From positions 39,823,222-39,887,221 of the forward strand of contig CM068383.1 in the NCBI GenBank assembly GCA_034770075.1: DNA of 64,000 nt, written 5' to 3'. The DNA is from Aralia elata (lineage: Eukaryota; Streptophyta; Magnoliopsida; Apiales; Araliaceae). The number at the start of each line of letters is the position of its first letter. The first letter of the stretch is position 1. The notes beneath the pieces were generated by a model that was not told where the DNA came from, searched no databases, and saw nothing but the letters and a program-made list of their open reading frames with translations. A program made the translations under genes and the position numbers. Below, piece after piece: positions 10,669-21,121 of the stretch.

Positions 10669-11700
10669 TGATAGACTCCACGGCACGCTTGCGTGAGGTG
10701 GTCGTCGCCCAAATCGTTTTCTAGCAAAAATTGGATGGTGGATTGCTTGCAACACCTCGACCCCTCGCCTATATGAAGACGGTAACCTTGGTACAATTGC
10801 TCACGTTTGGAAATCTGTGTTAAATGAACACCAACGACACCTTGACCCCTCGCTTATATGTAAGCGATAATCTTGGTACAATCGACGCTTGATGTGGTAG
10901 AGGACGCCACACATAACTATGGAATGTTGTATGATAAGTCAAGTTGAATTCTCAAAGAAAACTAAGGAAATACTTAGGAATCCTTCAAAGAATCAATAGT
11001 AGAGAATAACTCAAAGAGTTTGATCAAATCTGAAAATATGAATGTTGTTGCCTCCATTACAATCATAAGACTTATATATGGAGGCTAAGGTGGTGGCTAT
11101 GAAACCCTAAATCTGAACAAGGAAATAGCAATTAACTTAGAGTTAAATCCCATCTAGATTAATTTTATTACAAGGTAACATAAAAATCTGCTGGAAAGTG
11201 CTGAATAAAAAGAAAGTGCTGAAACATGAGGGAATCCCATGCCAAAAATGTGCTGCAGAAAATTCAGCAAATGGCTTGGAATTTAGCTTCTGAATTGGCT
11301 CATCCTTTTGTAACACAATTGGCTTGGAATTTAGCTTATGATTTGGCTAATGCAAAATATTCAGCAATTGGCTTGGAATTTAGCTCCTAAATTGGCTCAT
11401 CCATTTGTAACACTGTTGGCTTGGAATTTAACTTCTAAATTGGCTGATGCAGAATATTCAGCAATTGGCTTGAAATTTAGCTTCTAAATTGGCTCATCCA
11501 TTTGTAACAAATTCACAAACTTGGAATCTGTCATACTCAGTTTTGAAGTCATTCCAACCTCGTTCCAAATTATTTGAATCAACCCATTCAGTCCCTCCTT
11601 AAAGCGTTTAGCCCGAGCTCTTGTTACGGGTCCAACCGGAAAGCGAACTGAATCTGATGCATGGGTGTCAATCACTCCCGAGCTAGGGATATCCTCATCA
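10669..11700 (-). repeat. Element A 5' LTR (type 4 palindrome array)
   Basis: 1032 bp, TG...CA. The TATA candidate is at 11073-11079 (reverse strand). Coding homology to the integrase tail lies at 11484-11700. Between them is a five-copy array at 11272-11505. This copy begins the nest around LINE P: its outer flank at 11701 is LINE sequence. Confidence 0.9.
11272..11505 (-). repeat. AT-rich palindrome array, type 4, five units of 48-49 bp
   Basis: Unit starts at 11280, 11329, 11377, 11425 and 11474. Each carries AATTTAG-CTC-CTAAATT or a close variant inside ttggcttgg...ttggct. Element E has three units (31091, 31139, 31188), and its integrase stop codon falls inside the third. Confidence 0.85.
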
Positions 11701-13339
11701 GTTTGGTTCTGCTGGTTTAGTGGGGACTCGCAATGGTTGTTATTCCTGCCATTTGTCTTTGGTTCGGCTACTTCAGTTTTTGGTTGGCTGGGCTCTGTTG
11801 GTTTCCTTGGCTCTGTCCTTGGGTTGTTGCTAGAGGTAATGTTGGGTTTGTGCTGCTGCTTCGCTGTGTATTGTTGGGTTTGTGCTGCTACTTTGCTACT
11901 GATCTGCTGCGGGTTTGCTCCTGCTGCTCAGTTTGGGCCTTCAGCTGCTTTTGGTTGCCCTTGTTGTTGTTGGTGGGTGTTTTCCTTCTCTGCTTGGTGG
12001 CAGCTTTGTCTCGCCACTAGTTGGGCTTAGGATCTGCTGTGGGTCTGGTTTATTTATGGCTGGGCTTGGTTTCTTGTTTTCTTGGTTGCTTGGGGTGTTC
12101 TAATGCTTCGCTGTCTTCATGGTTGCTTTCAGTGTTAGGGCTCTGGTTTGGTTGCGGTCTTTGCAGTTGGCAGTTTTTGCTCTCTACTACTGTGTCTATT
12201 GCTGCCTGTTTCTTGCTGCTGCTTTGGTGGCTTCTCGTGTTGTGGGTCTGCTAGTGTTGGGTTCAGGATTGGTGTTGCTCCCTTGGTTGCTCTGTTTCCT
12301 TCCAGCTCATGCTCATGTTGGGCTACTGGATTGCTGGCATTGGGTTTAGTTCTGGTTCTGTTTGGATGTTGCTGGGCTTTCCCGCTGGTTGTTGTCTTTG
12401 TGGCGGGTTGTTGGCCAGTTTGTCTGCTTGGGTTCGCTTTTGGTTTAGCCTCGTGCTTGGTTCTGTTCTAGGTTGCTGCTGGCGCTGGGTTCCTTCTCTT
12501 CCTGCTACTGTTGGTGTGCTTTAGTTTACTGCCATGCCATGGCAACGTCTGTGCTCTTGTTGTGCCACGTTGCTTCTGGGCGTCTGTGATGCTTGCTGCC
12601 ACCTACAGTCTGCTGTAGCTTGCTCCTTGCTGCTAGGCTATTCTTGCTACTGGACTGGCTTGCTTCTGTTGCTTTGGGCTGGTTGGCTTTTGGGTTCGCT
12701 AAGCTCTTTCTCGTTTTGATGCTCTGATGGTTTTCTTGTCTGGGACTTGTTGTTATTGTTGGGTCAGCTTTTTGCTTTGCTGGGCTGGTTTTTGTTTTGT
12801 CTTTGGGTTAGCCTACTGATTCAGTTTGTTGTTTCCTCGTTGGGCTTTATGCTGTGACTGCTGTTTGGTTGTTGCTAGTCTGGTTGTTGTGTCTTGTTGT
12901 TGCTACTGCGGGCTGTTGTGTCTGGCAGGCTTGCTGTTTGTCTCGCTGATGTGAGTTCCTTTTTGCGCTGGTTCTATTGCCTGCTGGTGCTGCTAAGGGT
13001 TGGGCGGAGTTTCTACTGCTCCAGCTGCTTTGTCTGGCTGCTGTTTGTGCAGCTTCTACTTGTGCTTGCGCTGCTGCGTCTCGTTGCGTCTTGTTTGTGT
13101 TAGCTGCTGGCCCTATTTGCAGCAGCTGCTGCTTGTTTTTCTTTTGTCGTTTTTTGTTTTTTTTGTTGGGTTTTCGCCCAATGAGTATGTCTTCTGTTGT
13201 CTTTTGTTGTGTCTCTGTTTTCGGTATACTTTTGCCATCATTGGGCCTGTCCTCTGATGGTCATGGTATATTTGATTGCGGTTTCCCCTAGTTTGTACAT
13301 TCTCTCTCTTAATTAAATTTTAATTTAGCAAAAAAAAAT
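11701..13339 (+). mobile_element. LINE P: GT-rich, A-poor LINE-like 3' region ending in TTTAGC-A(n)
   Basis: The sense strand is strikingly poor in A until the last 60 bp, then ends aattttaatttagc plus an A run at 13331-13339. Open frames on the plus strand are Leu/Trp/Cys/Gly-rich, as expected from composition, and I do not call them genes. The right flank continues a family-1 LTR from about its position 63. The left flank is the end of element A. I infer that P sits in the LTR of C and that A inserted into P. Confidence 0.65.
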
Positions 13340-14224
13340 TGATAGAACTCTCTCGATACCTTAACCCAACGTCTATTTTGAGACGAGAATCTTGATAATT
13401 TCGATCAAGCAATTGAATTCACGTAGTATGGAACACCAACAACACTTAGACCCTCGTTTAAGATCAAAACGATAATCTTCGTTCGAATGTATGATGCGAT
13501 AGAATAACGCCACACACAACTATGGTTTGTTGTATGATAACTTAATTATGAATCTCAAAGAAAAGCTAAGAAATTAGCTTAGAAATTCTTCAAAGAACCA
13601 AAAGTAGAGAATAGCTCTCAAGTAAAAATAACCTCTGAATAAAATTGAATTGTTCTTGAATTACAAGCATAAAACTTATTTATACTAGCTATGAAACCCT
13701 AGAATCCATAAAGGAAATAATAATTGATCTGGAATCAAAATGCTATCTTAGAAAATCCTAATTACTATAGAATTATGAAAATATACTGAAATCTCTAAAA
13801 TTAAGGAAGAAATCCGCATCCCAAATTGTCAAAACGTGTCTGCCTCGAAAAACGCGCCAACAAAATCTGACTGTTCTCGCCGGGGCTAGAAAAATTGAAC
13901 TAGAAACCTCGTCAGGGCGAAGATGGCCAGAGAAGTTCTCGCCGGGGCGAGAACCCTGCAGTTTGAGAATTTTCGTCTTCTCTTGTTTCCATCGTTCCCA
14001 ACCTTGGCGTGTTTGCTTTTAACATCATGACCATTTGCAAAGGCTTAGAATCCTGCTCCTTAAACTCTACATTTGATCTATCCTCGCTCCACATGCCTTG
14101 TATCAACCCATTAAGTCCCTCCTTAAAACGTTTAGCTCAAGCTCTCGTCACGGGACCATCCGGCATACACATAGGATCCACTCTATGGTTGTCATTCATT
14201 CCAGAACCAAGGATGCCCTCATCA
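13340..14224 (-). repeat. Element C 3' LTR, truncated at its plus-strand left end
   Basis: Ends ccctcatca and is followed by the polypurine tract complement tatctctcctcttg. The type 1 palindrome array is at 13869-13960. The first 62 bp of the family LTR are missing at the left, replaced by the tail of LINE P. Confidence 0.85.
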
Positions 14225-15330
14225 TATCTCTCCTCTTGAGAAATATTTGTCCTCAAATCGTCACCTACATCAAACGGACTTAGATCAGTAACGTTGAAGG
14301 TTGCACTAACGTTATACTCACCAGGCAAATCCAATTTGTACGCATTATCATTGATGCGCTCGAGAACTTGAAATGGACCATCTCCTCTTGGAAATAATTT
14401 AGACCGTCTTTGAGTTGGAAATATTTCCTTCCGCATATATAACCACACCCATTCTCTCGGTTCAAAAATTACCTGACGTCGACCTAGTTGGCCTGTTTCG
14501 CATATTGCTCCGTTCTCCGTTCAATGTTGAGTGTCGCCTTCTCATATATCTGCCTAACAAATTCATCCTTTTTCTTTCCATCCATGTTAGTATACTCAGA
14601 CACAGGTAATGGTAATAAATCCAATGGAGTTAATGGATTAAAACCATATACAATTTCGAATGGTGAAAATTGTGTAGCAGAGTAAACAGATCTATTATAA
14701 GCAAACTCAATATGCGGTAGACACTCTTCCCAAACTTTAATGTTGTTTTTAATAATAGCTTTTAACAGTGCAGATAAAGTTCTATTTACGACCTCAGTTT
14801 GACCGTCAGTTTATGGATGACAAGTAGTTGAAAATAACAGTTTAGTACCTAACTTACACCACAATGTCTTCCAAAAATAACTCAAAAATTTAGAATCTCT
14901 ATATGAAACAATTGTTCTAGGCATGCCATGCAAACGCACAATTTCTCTAAAGAACAAATCAGCAATATGGGATGCATCATTAGTTTTGTGACATGGAATA
15001 AAATGTGTCATCTTAGAAAATCTATCCACGACCACAAATATAGAATCATGATCACGCTTAGACCTAGGTAAACCCAATAGAAAATCCATAGACAAATCAA
15101 TCCAAGGTTCACTAGATATAGGCAATGGTGTATACAATCCATGAGGTTGAACACGAGACTTAACCTGTTTACACGTAATGCATTTATCACAAATTCTTTC
15201 CACATCTCGTTTCATATGAAGCCAATAAAAATGCTCTTTTAAAACAGATAAAGTTTTTTCAACACCAAAATGACCCATCAGACCTCCCCCATGTGACTCT
15301 CTAATCAGCAACTCAGGCAAAGAACATGCA
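14137..15330 (-). pseudogene. Element C integrase, broken
   Basis: Core: HACSLPELLIRESH, CDKCITCKQ (zinc binding), SMDFLLGLP, and SYRDSKF in place of SDRDSKF, so the second catalytic Asp is Tyr. The frame stops at CHP because CAA became TAA at about 14810. The C-terminal part at 14137-14448 shows VLERINDNAYKLDLPGEY and then DVGDDLRTN, crosses into the LTR at 14224 and stops at GPVTRA, where CGG has become TGA. The same CAA to TAA stop occurs in element D. Confidence 0.8.
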
Positions 15331-15509
15331 TGAACCGTAAACCCGAACATCCTGGGTTCGAGTCCCACCTGCAACCATTGTTAAGCCTGCAAAGGTAACG
15401 CTGGCCACGGTCCCCCTTAAGCGCAAGCTGGGAAGCAAAAAAACACTGGTACCGGGCTGGGGAGATTAGTCGGGTTGCGACCCGGAAACTCCACATCATC
15501 AAAAAAAAA
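15331..15509 (+). mobile_element. SINE S1 copy at a deletion junction in element C
   Basis: Plus-strand body beginning gaaccgtaaacccg, B box GGGTTCGAGTCCC, 3' hairpin TCGGGT-TGCG-ACCCGA and A9 tail. Left flank is integrase and right flank is the RT/RNase H junction; the 0.55 kb normally between them is absent. The A box is truncated. Confidence 0.8.
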
Positions 15510-16270
15510 TATTTATCTTTAATCAATTTAAATGCCTTTTCATGTTCTTCACCCCACCTAAAACCCACACTCTTTTTGATTACTTCCGTCAATGACGCTG
15601 TGATGTCGTTGAAATTCTTCACGAAACGTCGGTAGAAACTTGTCAGTCCAAGGAAACTACGAACTTGACTCACATTTGATGGACTCGGCCAATCTCGGAT
15701 TGCACGTATTTTCTCCTCATCTACTTGAACTCCCTCTGAACTCACAACAAATCTAAGAAAAACAATTCTATCCGTACAAAATGTACACTTATCCATGTTA
15801 GTAAATAACTTTTCCTTACGAAGTACATCTAAAACAGATTTTAAATGCAATGCATGCTCTTCCAAGTTTTGCTATATATCAAGATATCATCAAAATACAC
15901 AACCACAAATTTTCCAATGAACGGACGCAAAACATGATTCATTAATCTCATGAAAGTACTAGGAGCATTAGTTAGACCAAAAAGTAGCACTAACCACTCA
16001 TACAACCCATATTTTGTTTTGAAAGTCGTTTTCCATTCATCACCCTCATGCATACGAATTTGATGATATCCACTTTTTAAATCAATTTTGGAAAATACAA
16101 CAGATCCATGCAACTCATCTAACATATCATCTAATCATGGAATGGGATGTCGATATTTTACCGTAATATTATTGACTGCTCTACAATCAATGCACATGCT
16201 CCATTTCCCATCCCTTTTAGGCACTAAAATCACTGGAACTGTCATACTTTCTCTCACGAACCCTTTCTCC
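15510..16270 (-). pseudogene. Element C reverse transcriptase, frameshifted
   Basis: IDLKSGYHQIRMHEG, LLFGLTNAPSTF and intact YFDDILIYSK near 15880. Loss of one T in gttttgctata (near 15865) shifts the frame before HALHLKSVLDVL. RT homology ends at VGFRWGEEHEKAF, next to the SINE. Confidence 0.82.
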
Positions 16271-16271
16271 A

Positions 16272-17046
16272 TCAATTCTCCAACTTGCTTTTGCTACTCC
16301 TTCGTCTCCTCGGGATTGTTTCGATAAGCTGGACTGTTTGGAATGGTTGCACCTGGTACGAAGTCGATTTGATGCTCAATTCCCCGAATAGGTGGTAATC
16401 CTTGTGGAAGCTCCTCGTAATCCTACAAAAGAGAAGAAAAACAACACTAGGTAAAGATAAACTGTTAGCGTTAGTATTCAAAAGCGCCTCCTTATATCGA
16501 AGTATAATCATCGGCTGTTTAGACATCAACGCTCGCCTCACATCACTTTTTTTTGCATAAATATTTGTTTTTCTCTCATCATATTTTCTTTTCTTTCTTT
16601 CTTTTTCTCTCTTATTTTTCCTCTCATGATTTTGTTCCTTTAGATTTTTCTTTTCATCACTCTCTTTCTTTTTTTCATGATCTTTTTGCAGATGAATTTG
16701 ATCCTCATGCACTTGTTGTGGTGACATAGGGCATAAAGTAACTTTCCTTTTATTGTGAACAAAAGAATATTCATTTGTAAAGCCATCATGCTTCACACGT
16801 CTATCAAATTGCCACAGAAGACAAAACAATATGTGACCCGCCTGCATTGGAACCACGTCACACAAGATCTCATCAACATATCTCCAAATAGTAAATGGCA
16901 CCAACACCTGTTTAGTCACTTAAATCTCATTATTGTCATTAAGCCACTGCAATCAATATGGTTGAGGATGTTTGGTTGTGGAAAGCCCTAATTTCTCTAC
17001 CATAGCCTTACTTTCCACATTCGTGCAACTACCTCCGTCAATCACT
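16272..17046 (-). pseudogene. Element C protease and linker, N-terminus deleted
   Basis: VPFTIWRYVDEILCDVVPM and the charged Lys/Glu linker are clear. Near 17046 the protease start (aligned to 58156) joins directly to Gag (aligned to 58850), removing the active-site side and the zinc knuckle. Confidence 0.75.
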
Positions 17047-17720
17047 CCGACTACCTTGTTTCAAGCTTTGCAAACTTCGAACTAGCTCTCGGTGATAGTA
17101 ATCTGGAACGAACCTCTTTTTCATCACTGCCTTCATATCTTCCCAAGTTTCAATTGGACGTTCTCCACACCTCCTCCGGCTGATCGTCAACTAATCCCAC
17201 CAAGTAATAGCATAAGCTGAGAATTCTTTGGCAGCAAGTTTTACTTTCTTTAGTCCCAAGTAGATATGACATTCAAATATCCAATCCATCTTCTTTTCCC
17301 ACTCTAGATATGCCTCCGGATCACTTCTTCCTTGAAAAGTTGGAATTTTCATTTTTATACTATCCAAGTTGTTATTCTCTTTATCCCGAACTCCTCTATC
17401 TCTAGCTCGGTAGCTCCTCGTTGCCTCCGACCTAAGAAGTCGGACTCTCGATCATCTTCTTCACTAAATCCTCCGTCATTAAAAATAGTTTCTTCCACCC
17501 TAGCTCCTTTTTGCTGAGCTATTCCTTTTTATTGAGTTCCTTGACGGTTTTGAGATGATTCTCCTCTAGTAACGCTTAATTGATCCAAACGCTCATGTAC
17601 CTGTTCCATTGTCATATCCAACCTCCTACCCCATTCCTTATTCATAGCTTCAATCATCAACTTCATATCAGCCGATAATGAAGGTTCTACAAAAGTTCCC
17701 TTATCCTTTGAGTTAGACAT
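17047..17720 (-). pseudogene. Element C Gag, partial
   Basis: The N-terminus MSNSKDKGTFVEPS starts at 17720 and includes EQVHERLDQLSVTRGESSQN. Further on, KIPTFQGRSDPEAYLEWE and the MKKRFVPDYYHRE region are present in broken frames. Sequence after SLKQGSR is lost in the deletion. Confidence 0.75.
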
Positions 17721-18112
17721 ATTTCCTGCAAAATAGAGGTTAGTAGTAAAATAATTTCCTCACCATTCCCTTACGTGTTTCGCTTGATTAATGTTTCTCT
17801 CGTGTATCACTCAATAGGCTTTTTCCCTCAATTGATCTCACCACTAAGCTTTTTACCTCTAATTATTCTCTATAATAGGTTCTTTTCGAATTTACCTAGC
17901 AAATTTCTCGGTTTTACTAATCAATTCAAAAATAACTTATCACGAGCAATATAGTCGGTATGAATAGAAGTAGTAACAATCTCGATTACGGAATTGAAAA
18001 CGAATTCTACGAACAAATTGAAATAACTGCAATAATAAAATTTTCTATACTCTTTTTTATTACTTAGAAATTCAACGATACAATAAAGATAGATACTTAG
18101 CTAAAAATCACA

Positions 18113-18124
18113 GCTCTCCTACCA
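18113..18124 (-). other. Primer binding site of element C
   Basis: Reverse complement TGGTAGGAGAGC, two changes from TGGTATCAGAGC, two bases from the LTR at 18127. Confidence 0.75.
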
Positions 18125-18126
18125 AA

Positions 18127-19158
18127 TGATAGACTCCACGGCACGCTTGCATGAGGTGGTCATCGCCCGAATCGTTTCTAGTAAGCAACTTTAATGGAAC
18201 TCTCTCGATACCTTAACCCAACGTCTATTTTTGAGACGAGAATCTTGATAATTTTGATCAAGCAATTGAATTCACGTAGGATGTAACACCAACAACACTT
18301 AGACCCGCGTTTAAGATCAAAACGATAATCTTCGTTTGAATGTATGATGCGATAGAATAACGCCATACACAACTATGGTTTGTTGTATGATAAGTTAATT
18401 ATGAATCTCAAAGAAAAACTAAGAAATTAGCTTAGAAATTCTTCAAAGAACCAAAAGTAGAGAATAACTCTCAAGTAAAAATAATCTCTAAATAAAATTG
18501 AATTGTTCTTGAATTACAAGCATATAACTTATTTATACTAGCTATGAAACCCTAGAATCCATAAAGGAAATAATAATTGATTTGGAATCAAAATCCTATC
18601 TTAGAAAATCCTAATTACTATAGAATTATGAAAATATACTGAAATCTCTAAAATTAAGGAAGAAATTCGTGTCCTAAATAGTCAAAATGTGTGTGCCTCG
18701 AAAAGCGCGCCAATAAAATCTGACTGTTTTCACTGGGGCGAGAAAAATTGAACTAGAAACCTCGCCGGGGCAAAGATGGTCAAAGAGGTCTTGGCTGGGG
18801 CGGCTTCAGCTCAGGCCGGGGCGGATGGCCAGAGAAGTTCTCGCCGGGGCGAGCTTTCTGGGCCTGATTTTCTCGTCGGGGTGAGAACCCTGCAGTTTGA
18901 GAATTTTCGTCTTCTCTTGTTTCCATCGTTCCCAACCTTGGCGTGTTTGCTTGTAACATCATGACCAAATGTAAAGGCTTAGAATCCTGCTCCTCGAACT
19001 CTACACTTAATCTATCCTCGCTCCAAATGCCTTGTATCAACCCATTAAGTCCCTCCTTGAAACGTTTAGCCTGAGGTCTCATCATGGGACCATCCGGCAT
19101 ACACATAGGATCTACTCTATGGTTGTCATTCGTTCCAGAACCAAGGATGCCCTCATTA
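18127..19158 (-). repeat. Element C 5' LTR (type 1 palindrome array)
   Basis: 1032 bp with array at 18720-18893. The frame for the integrase tail passes through the array, encoding SPRREN-like repeats. The terminus is catta instead of catca. The next bases (aaaatggcgcgggg) belong to a type 2 LTR array, so C probably inserted there. Confidence 0.85.
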
Positions 19159-19393
19159 AAAATGGCGCGGGGCGCGCCGGGCTAGAATTTTTGGCTTTCT
19201 TGGCTAGTCCCCGATTCTTGGCTTGGAATACACATTTGTAACATATTCACGAGCTTAGACTCCAACTCCAAAGCCTTCATCCTGGAATCTTCATCTTTCC
19301 AATCTTCTTGAATCAATCCGTTAATCCCCTCCTTGAAGCGTTTAGCCCGAGCTCTCATCACAGGCCCAACCGGAACATGTACCGAATCATCGC

Positions 19394-20385
19394 TGATAGA
19401 CTCCACGGCACGCTTGCGTGAGTGGTCGTCGCCCGGATCGTTTCTAGCAAAGTTGAACGGTGGATAGCTTGCAACACCTTAACCCCTCGCCTATATGTAG
19501 ACGGTAATCTTGGTACAATTGCTCGCGTTCAGAAATCTGCGTTGAATGGACACCAACGACACCTTGACCCCTCGCTTATATGTAAGCGGTAATCTTGGTA
19601 CAATCGACGATTAGTGCGGTAGAAGACGCCACATACAACTATATATTGTTGTATGATAAGTCAAACTTCAATCTCAAAGAAAAACTAAGAAAATTTAACT
19701 TAGAAATTCTCAAATAACCAAAAGATGAGAAAACCTTCTCAAGAATATTGATAAACTCGAATAAAAATTGTTAATCATCCTTTACATCATTCATGTAATC
19801 TATTTATACTAGTGAACTAAAACCCTAACTATAAAAGGAATTGAATTACCAGTTAACAACTATTTAGGAAGTAAAATCTATTAAATAAACATCCTAATTA
19901 TAATAGAACTCTAAAAGATCTAATAAAATATTCAAAATATGGTCAAAAACGCGTCAGAAAACGTGCCTTGGAATCTGTGTCCAAGTCCCAGCGTTGCGGC
20001 GCCCGTTTCTAGTACAAAAGCGGCGCTGCGGCGCCCCATATGCAGAATGCGCCTCAAATCACAGGCGCTGCGGCACCATGTCGCAAGTCATTTCCGGCGC
20101 TGCGGCGCCGGTCTGGGAAATTTGACAATTTTGTCCTTTCTTCAATTTTTAAGCCCGAATTCGATTCCTCGCTCATTCCAATCATTTGCACTAAATTAAT
20201 AAGCTTTGAATCTTATTTTTTGGCAACCGTCGTCATACTATTGTCAGTCCAAACTTCTTGAATCAATCCATTAAGCTCTTCTTTGAATCATTTAGCTCGT
20301 GCCCTCGTCACTAGTCCAATTGGAACTTGCACCGGATCCGCTCCATAGCTTCCACCCTTGTCCAAGCTACGCATGTCCTCATCAA
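19394..20385 (-). repeat. Solo LTR, type 3
   Basis: 992 bp, TGATAG...CATCA, flanked by atcgc (19389-19393) and atcac (20386-20390). This is a 5-bp duplication with one C/G-to-T/A type change. No internal region, so it was left by LTR-LTR recombination. Confidence 0.88.
19988..20118 (-). repeat. GC-rich palindrome array, type 3
   Basis: Units of GGCGC-TGCG-GCGCC at about 20022-20035 and 20096-20109, with degenerate units at 19992 and 20067. Same relative LTR position as the type 1, 2 and 4 arrays. Confidence 0.8.
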
Positions 20386-20431
20386 TCACCATGGTTATCA
20401 TTCCTCCCTGTGCTAAGGATGCCCTCATCAT

Positions 20432-20981
20432 ATGCAATCTATATATTATCTAAGGAAAGAAAATAATAACGATACTTGTTTACCAATTCAAAATCAATGC
20501 ACAAGCTCGACATCCTTTCCTTCTTAGGTACTATGATCTCATCAATGGCACATGAACTCATATCTTCTCTAACGATACCCATCTCCATCAACTTACCAAC
20601 CCGCCTTGGTCACTCTGTCGTTTCTTCGGGAACACTATAAGTTGATCGGTATGGAATTATAGCACTGGGTATGCACTCTTTCACCTGTACAAGAGAAACA
20701 ACAGAACTAGATAAAATAAAGTTAATTAGGTTAGTATTTAAAAGCATCGTCTTGTATGAATGTACAGTCATTGGCTTTTCAAAATACAACTCTCTCTCGC
20801 TTCCACTCTCTTTTTCATAGTCACTTAATTCTCTCTCTTCTTTTTGCTCATTTTCTTTCTCAACTGTTTCTTTCTCTCGTTTATTTTCACTCTCATTCTT
20901 TTCAATCTCTCTATTTTTTTCATTCTCACTTTTCTCAATCTCTCTTTTGTTTTCAATCTTTCCACTCTCTTTATTTTTATT
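20432..20981 (-). pseudogene. Fragment F: decayed RT/linker of a B-like element
   Basis: The reverse strand encodes ELYFEKPMTVHS, EIIVPKKERMSSLCIDFELVNKY and FLSLDN. These match element B (ELYFEKLMTVHS, EIIVPKEDRMPSLFVDFELVNEY) better than the intact Pol of E. A Lys/Glu/Ser-rich stretch follows. It is cut at 20431 by an LTR and at about 20981 by a LINE, and resumes near 24966. Confidence 0.75.
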
Positions 20982-21121
20982 TTATTTTTTGCTAAATTTA
21001 GACTATATTAAAAAAGAAAAAATATACAAACATCATGGGAAACCGTAATCAGATTATAGCATAGGCATCATAGAACAGGCCCTATGATGTCATGACTATA
21101 AAAGATAACAAGGCCAGATGC

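Larger units (their letters stand above)
1..11700 (-). mobile_element. Element A: family-1 Ty3/gypsy retrotransposon, CRM-like chromovirus, left end outside the window
   Basis: Sense is right to left. The 5' LTR is at 10669-11700, the primer site at 10655-10666, the leader and Gag start at about 10186-10654, Gag at 9604-9757 plus 2441-3297, protease at 1513-2440, and RT-RNase H-integrase from 1482 down to base 1. It is interrupted by a SINE (about 3300-3479), by the complete element B (3513-9598, duplication aaagt) and by a LINE 3' fragment (9758-10185). Gag and Pol resemble the CRM chromovirus clade from memory of the family; no search was run. Gag and protease carry several stops and frameshifts, while the RT to integrase frame is open to the window edge. 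Confidence 0.9.
13340..19158 (-). mobile_element. Element C: decayed family-1 element
   Basis: 3' LTR 13340-14224 (start cut by LINE P), integrase 14225-15330, SINE 15331-15509, RT 15510-16270, protease 16272-17046, Gag 17047-17720, leader, primer site 18113-18124, and 5' LTR 18127-19158. RNase H and the integrase start are deleted (about 0.55 kb against E). So is a stretch of about 0.7 kb spanning the protease start and zinc knuckle. The last LTR dinucleotide is TA instead of CA. Confidence 0.88.
19159..20431 (-). repeat. Family-1 LTR fragment, type 2, split by a solo LTR
   Basis: 19159-19393 and 20386-20431 join in sequence to match 26885-27165, ending ccctcatca at 20431. The remaining type 2 palindrome is GGCGCG-GGG-CGCGCC at about 19165-19180. 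It lies in the RT-like part of fragment F. Confidence 0.8.

Noticed and set aside
11665..13291. Many overlapping plus-strand open frames rich in Leu, Trp, Cys and Gly, suggesting membrane proteins
   Set aside because: The region is A-poor, so stops are rare in several frames at once. No motif is recognisable, and the same composition recurs in LINEs K, J and N.
20756..20995. Phe/Leu/Ser-rich plus-strand frame
   Set aside because: It is the antisense of the Lys/Glu-rich linker of fragment F.
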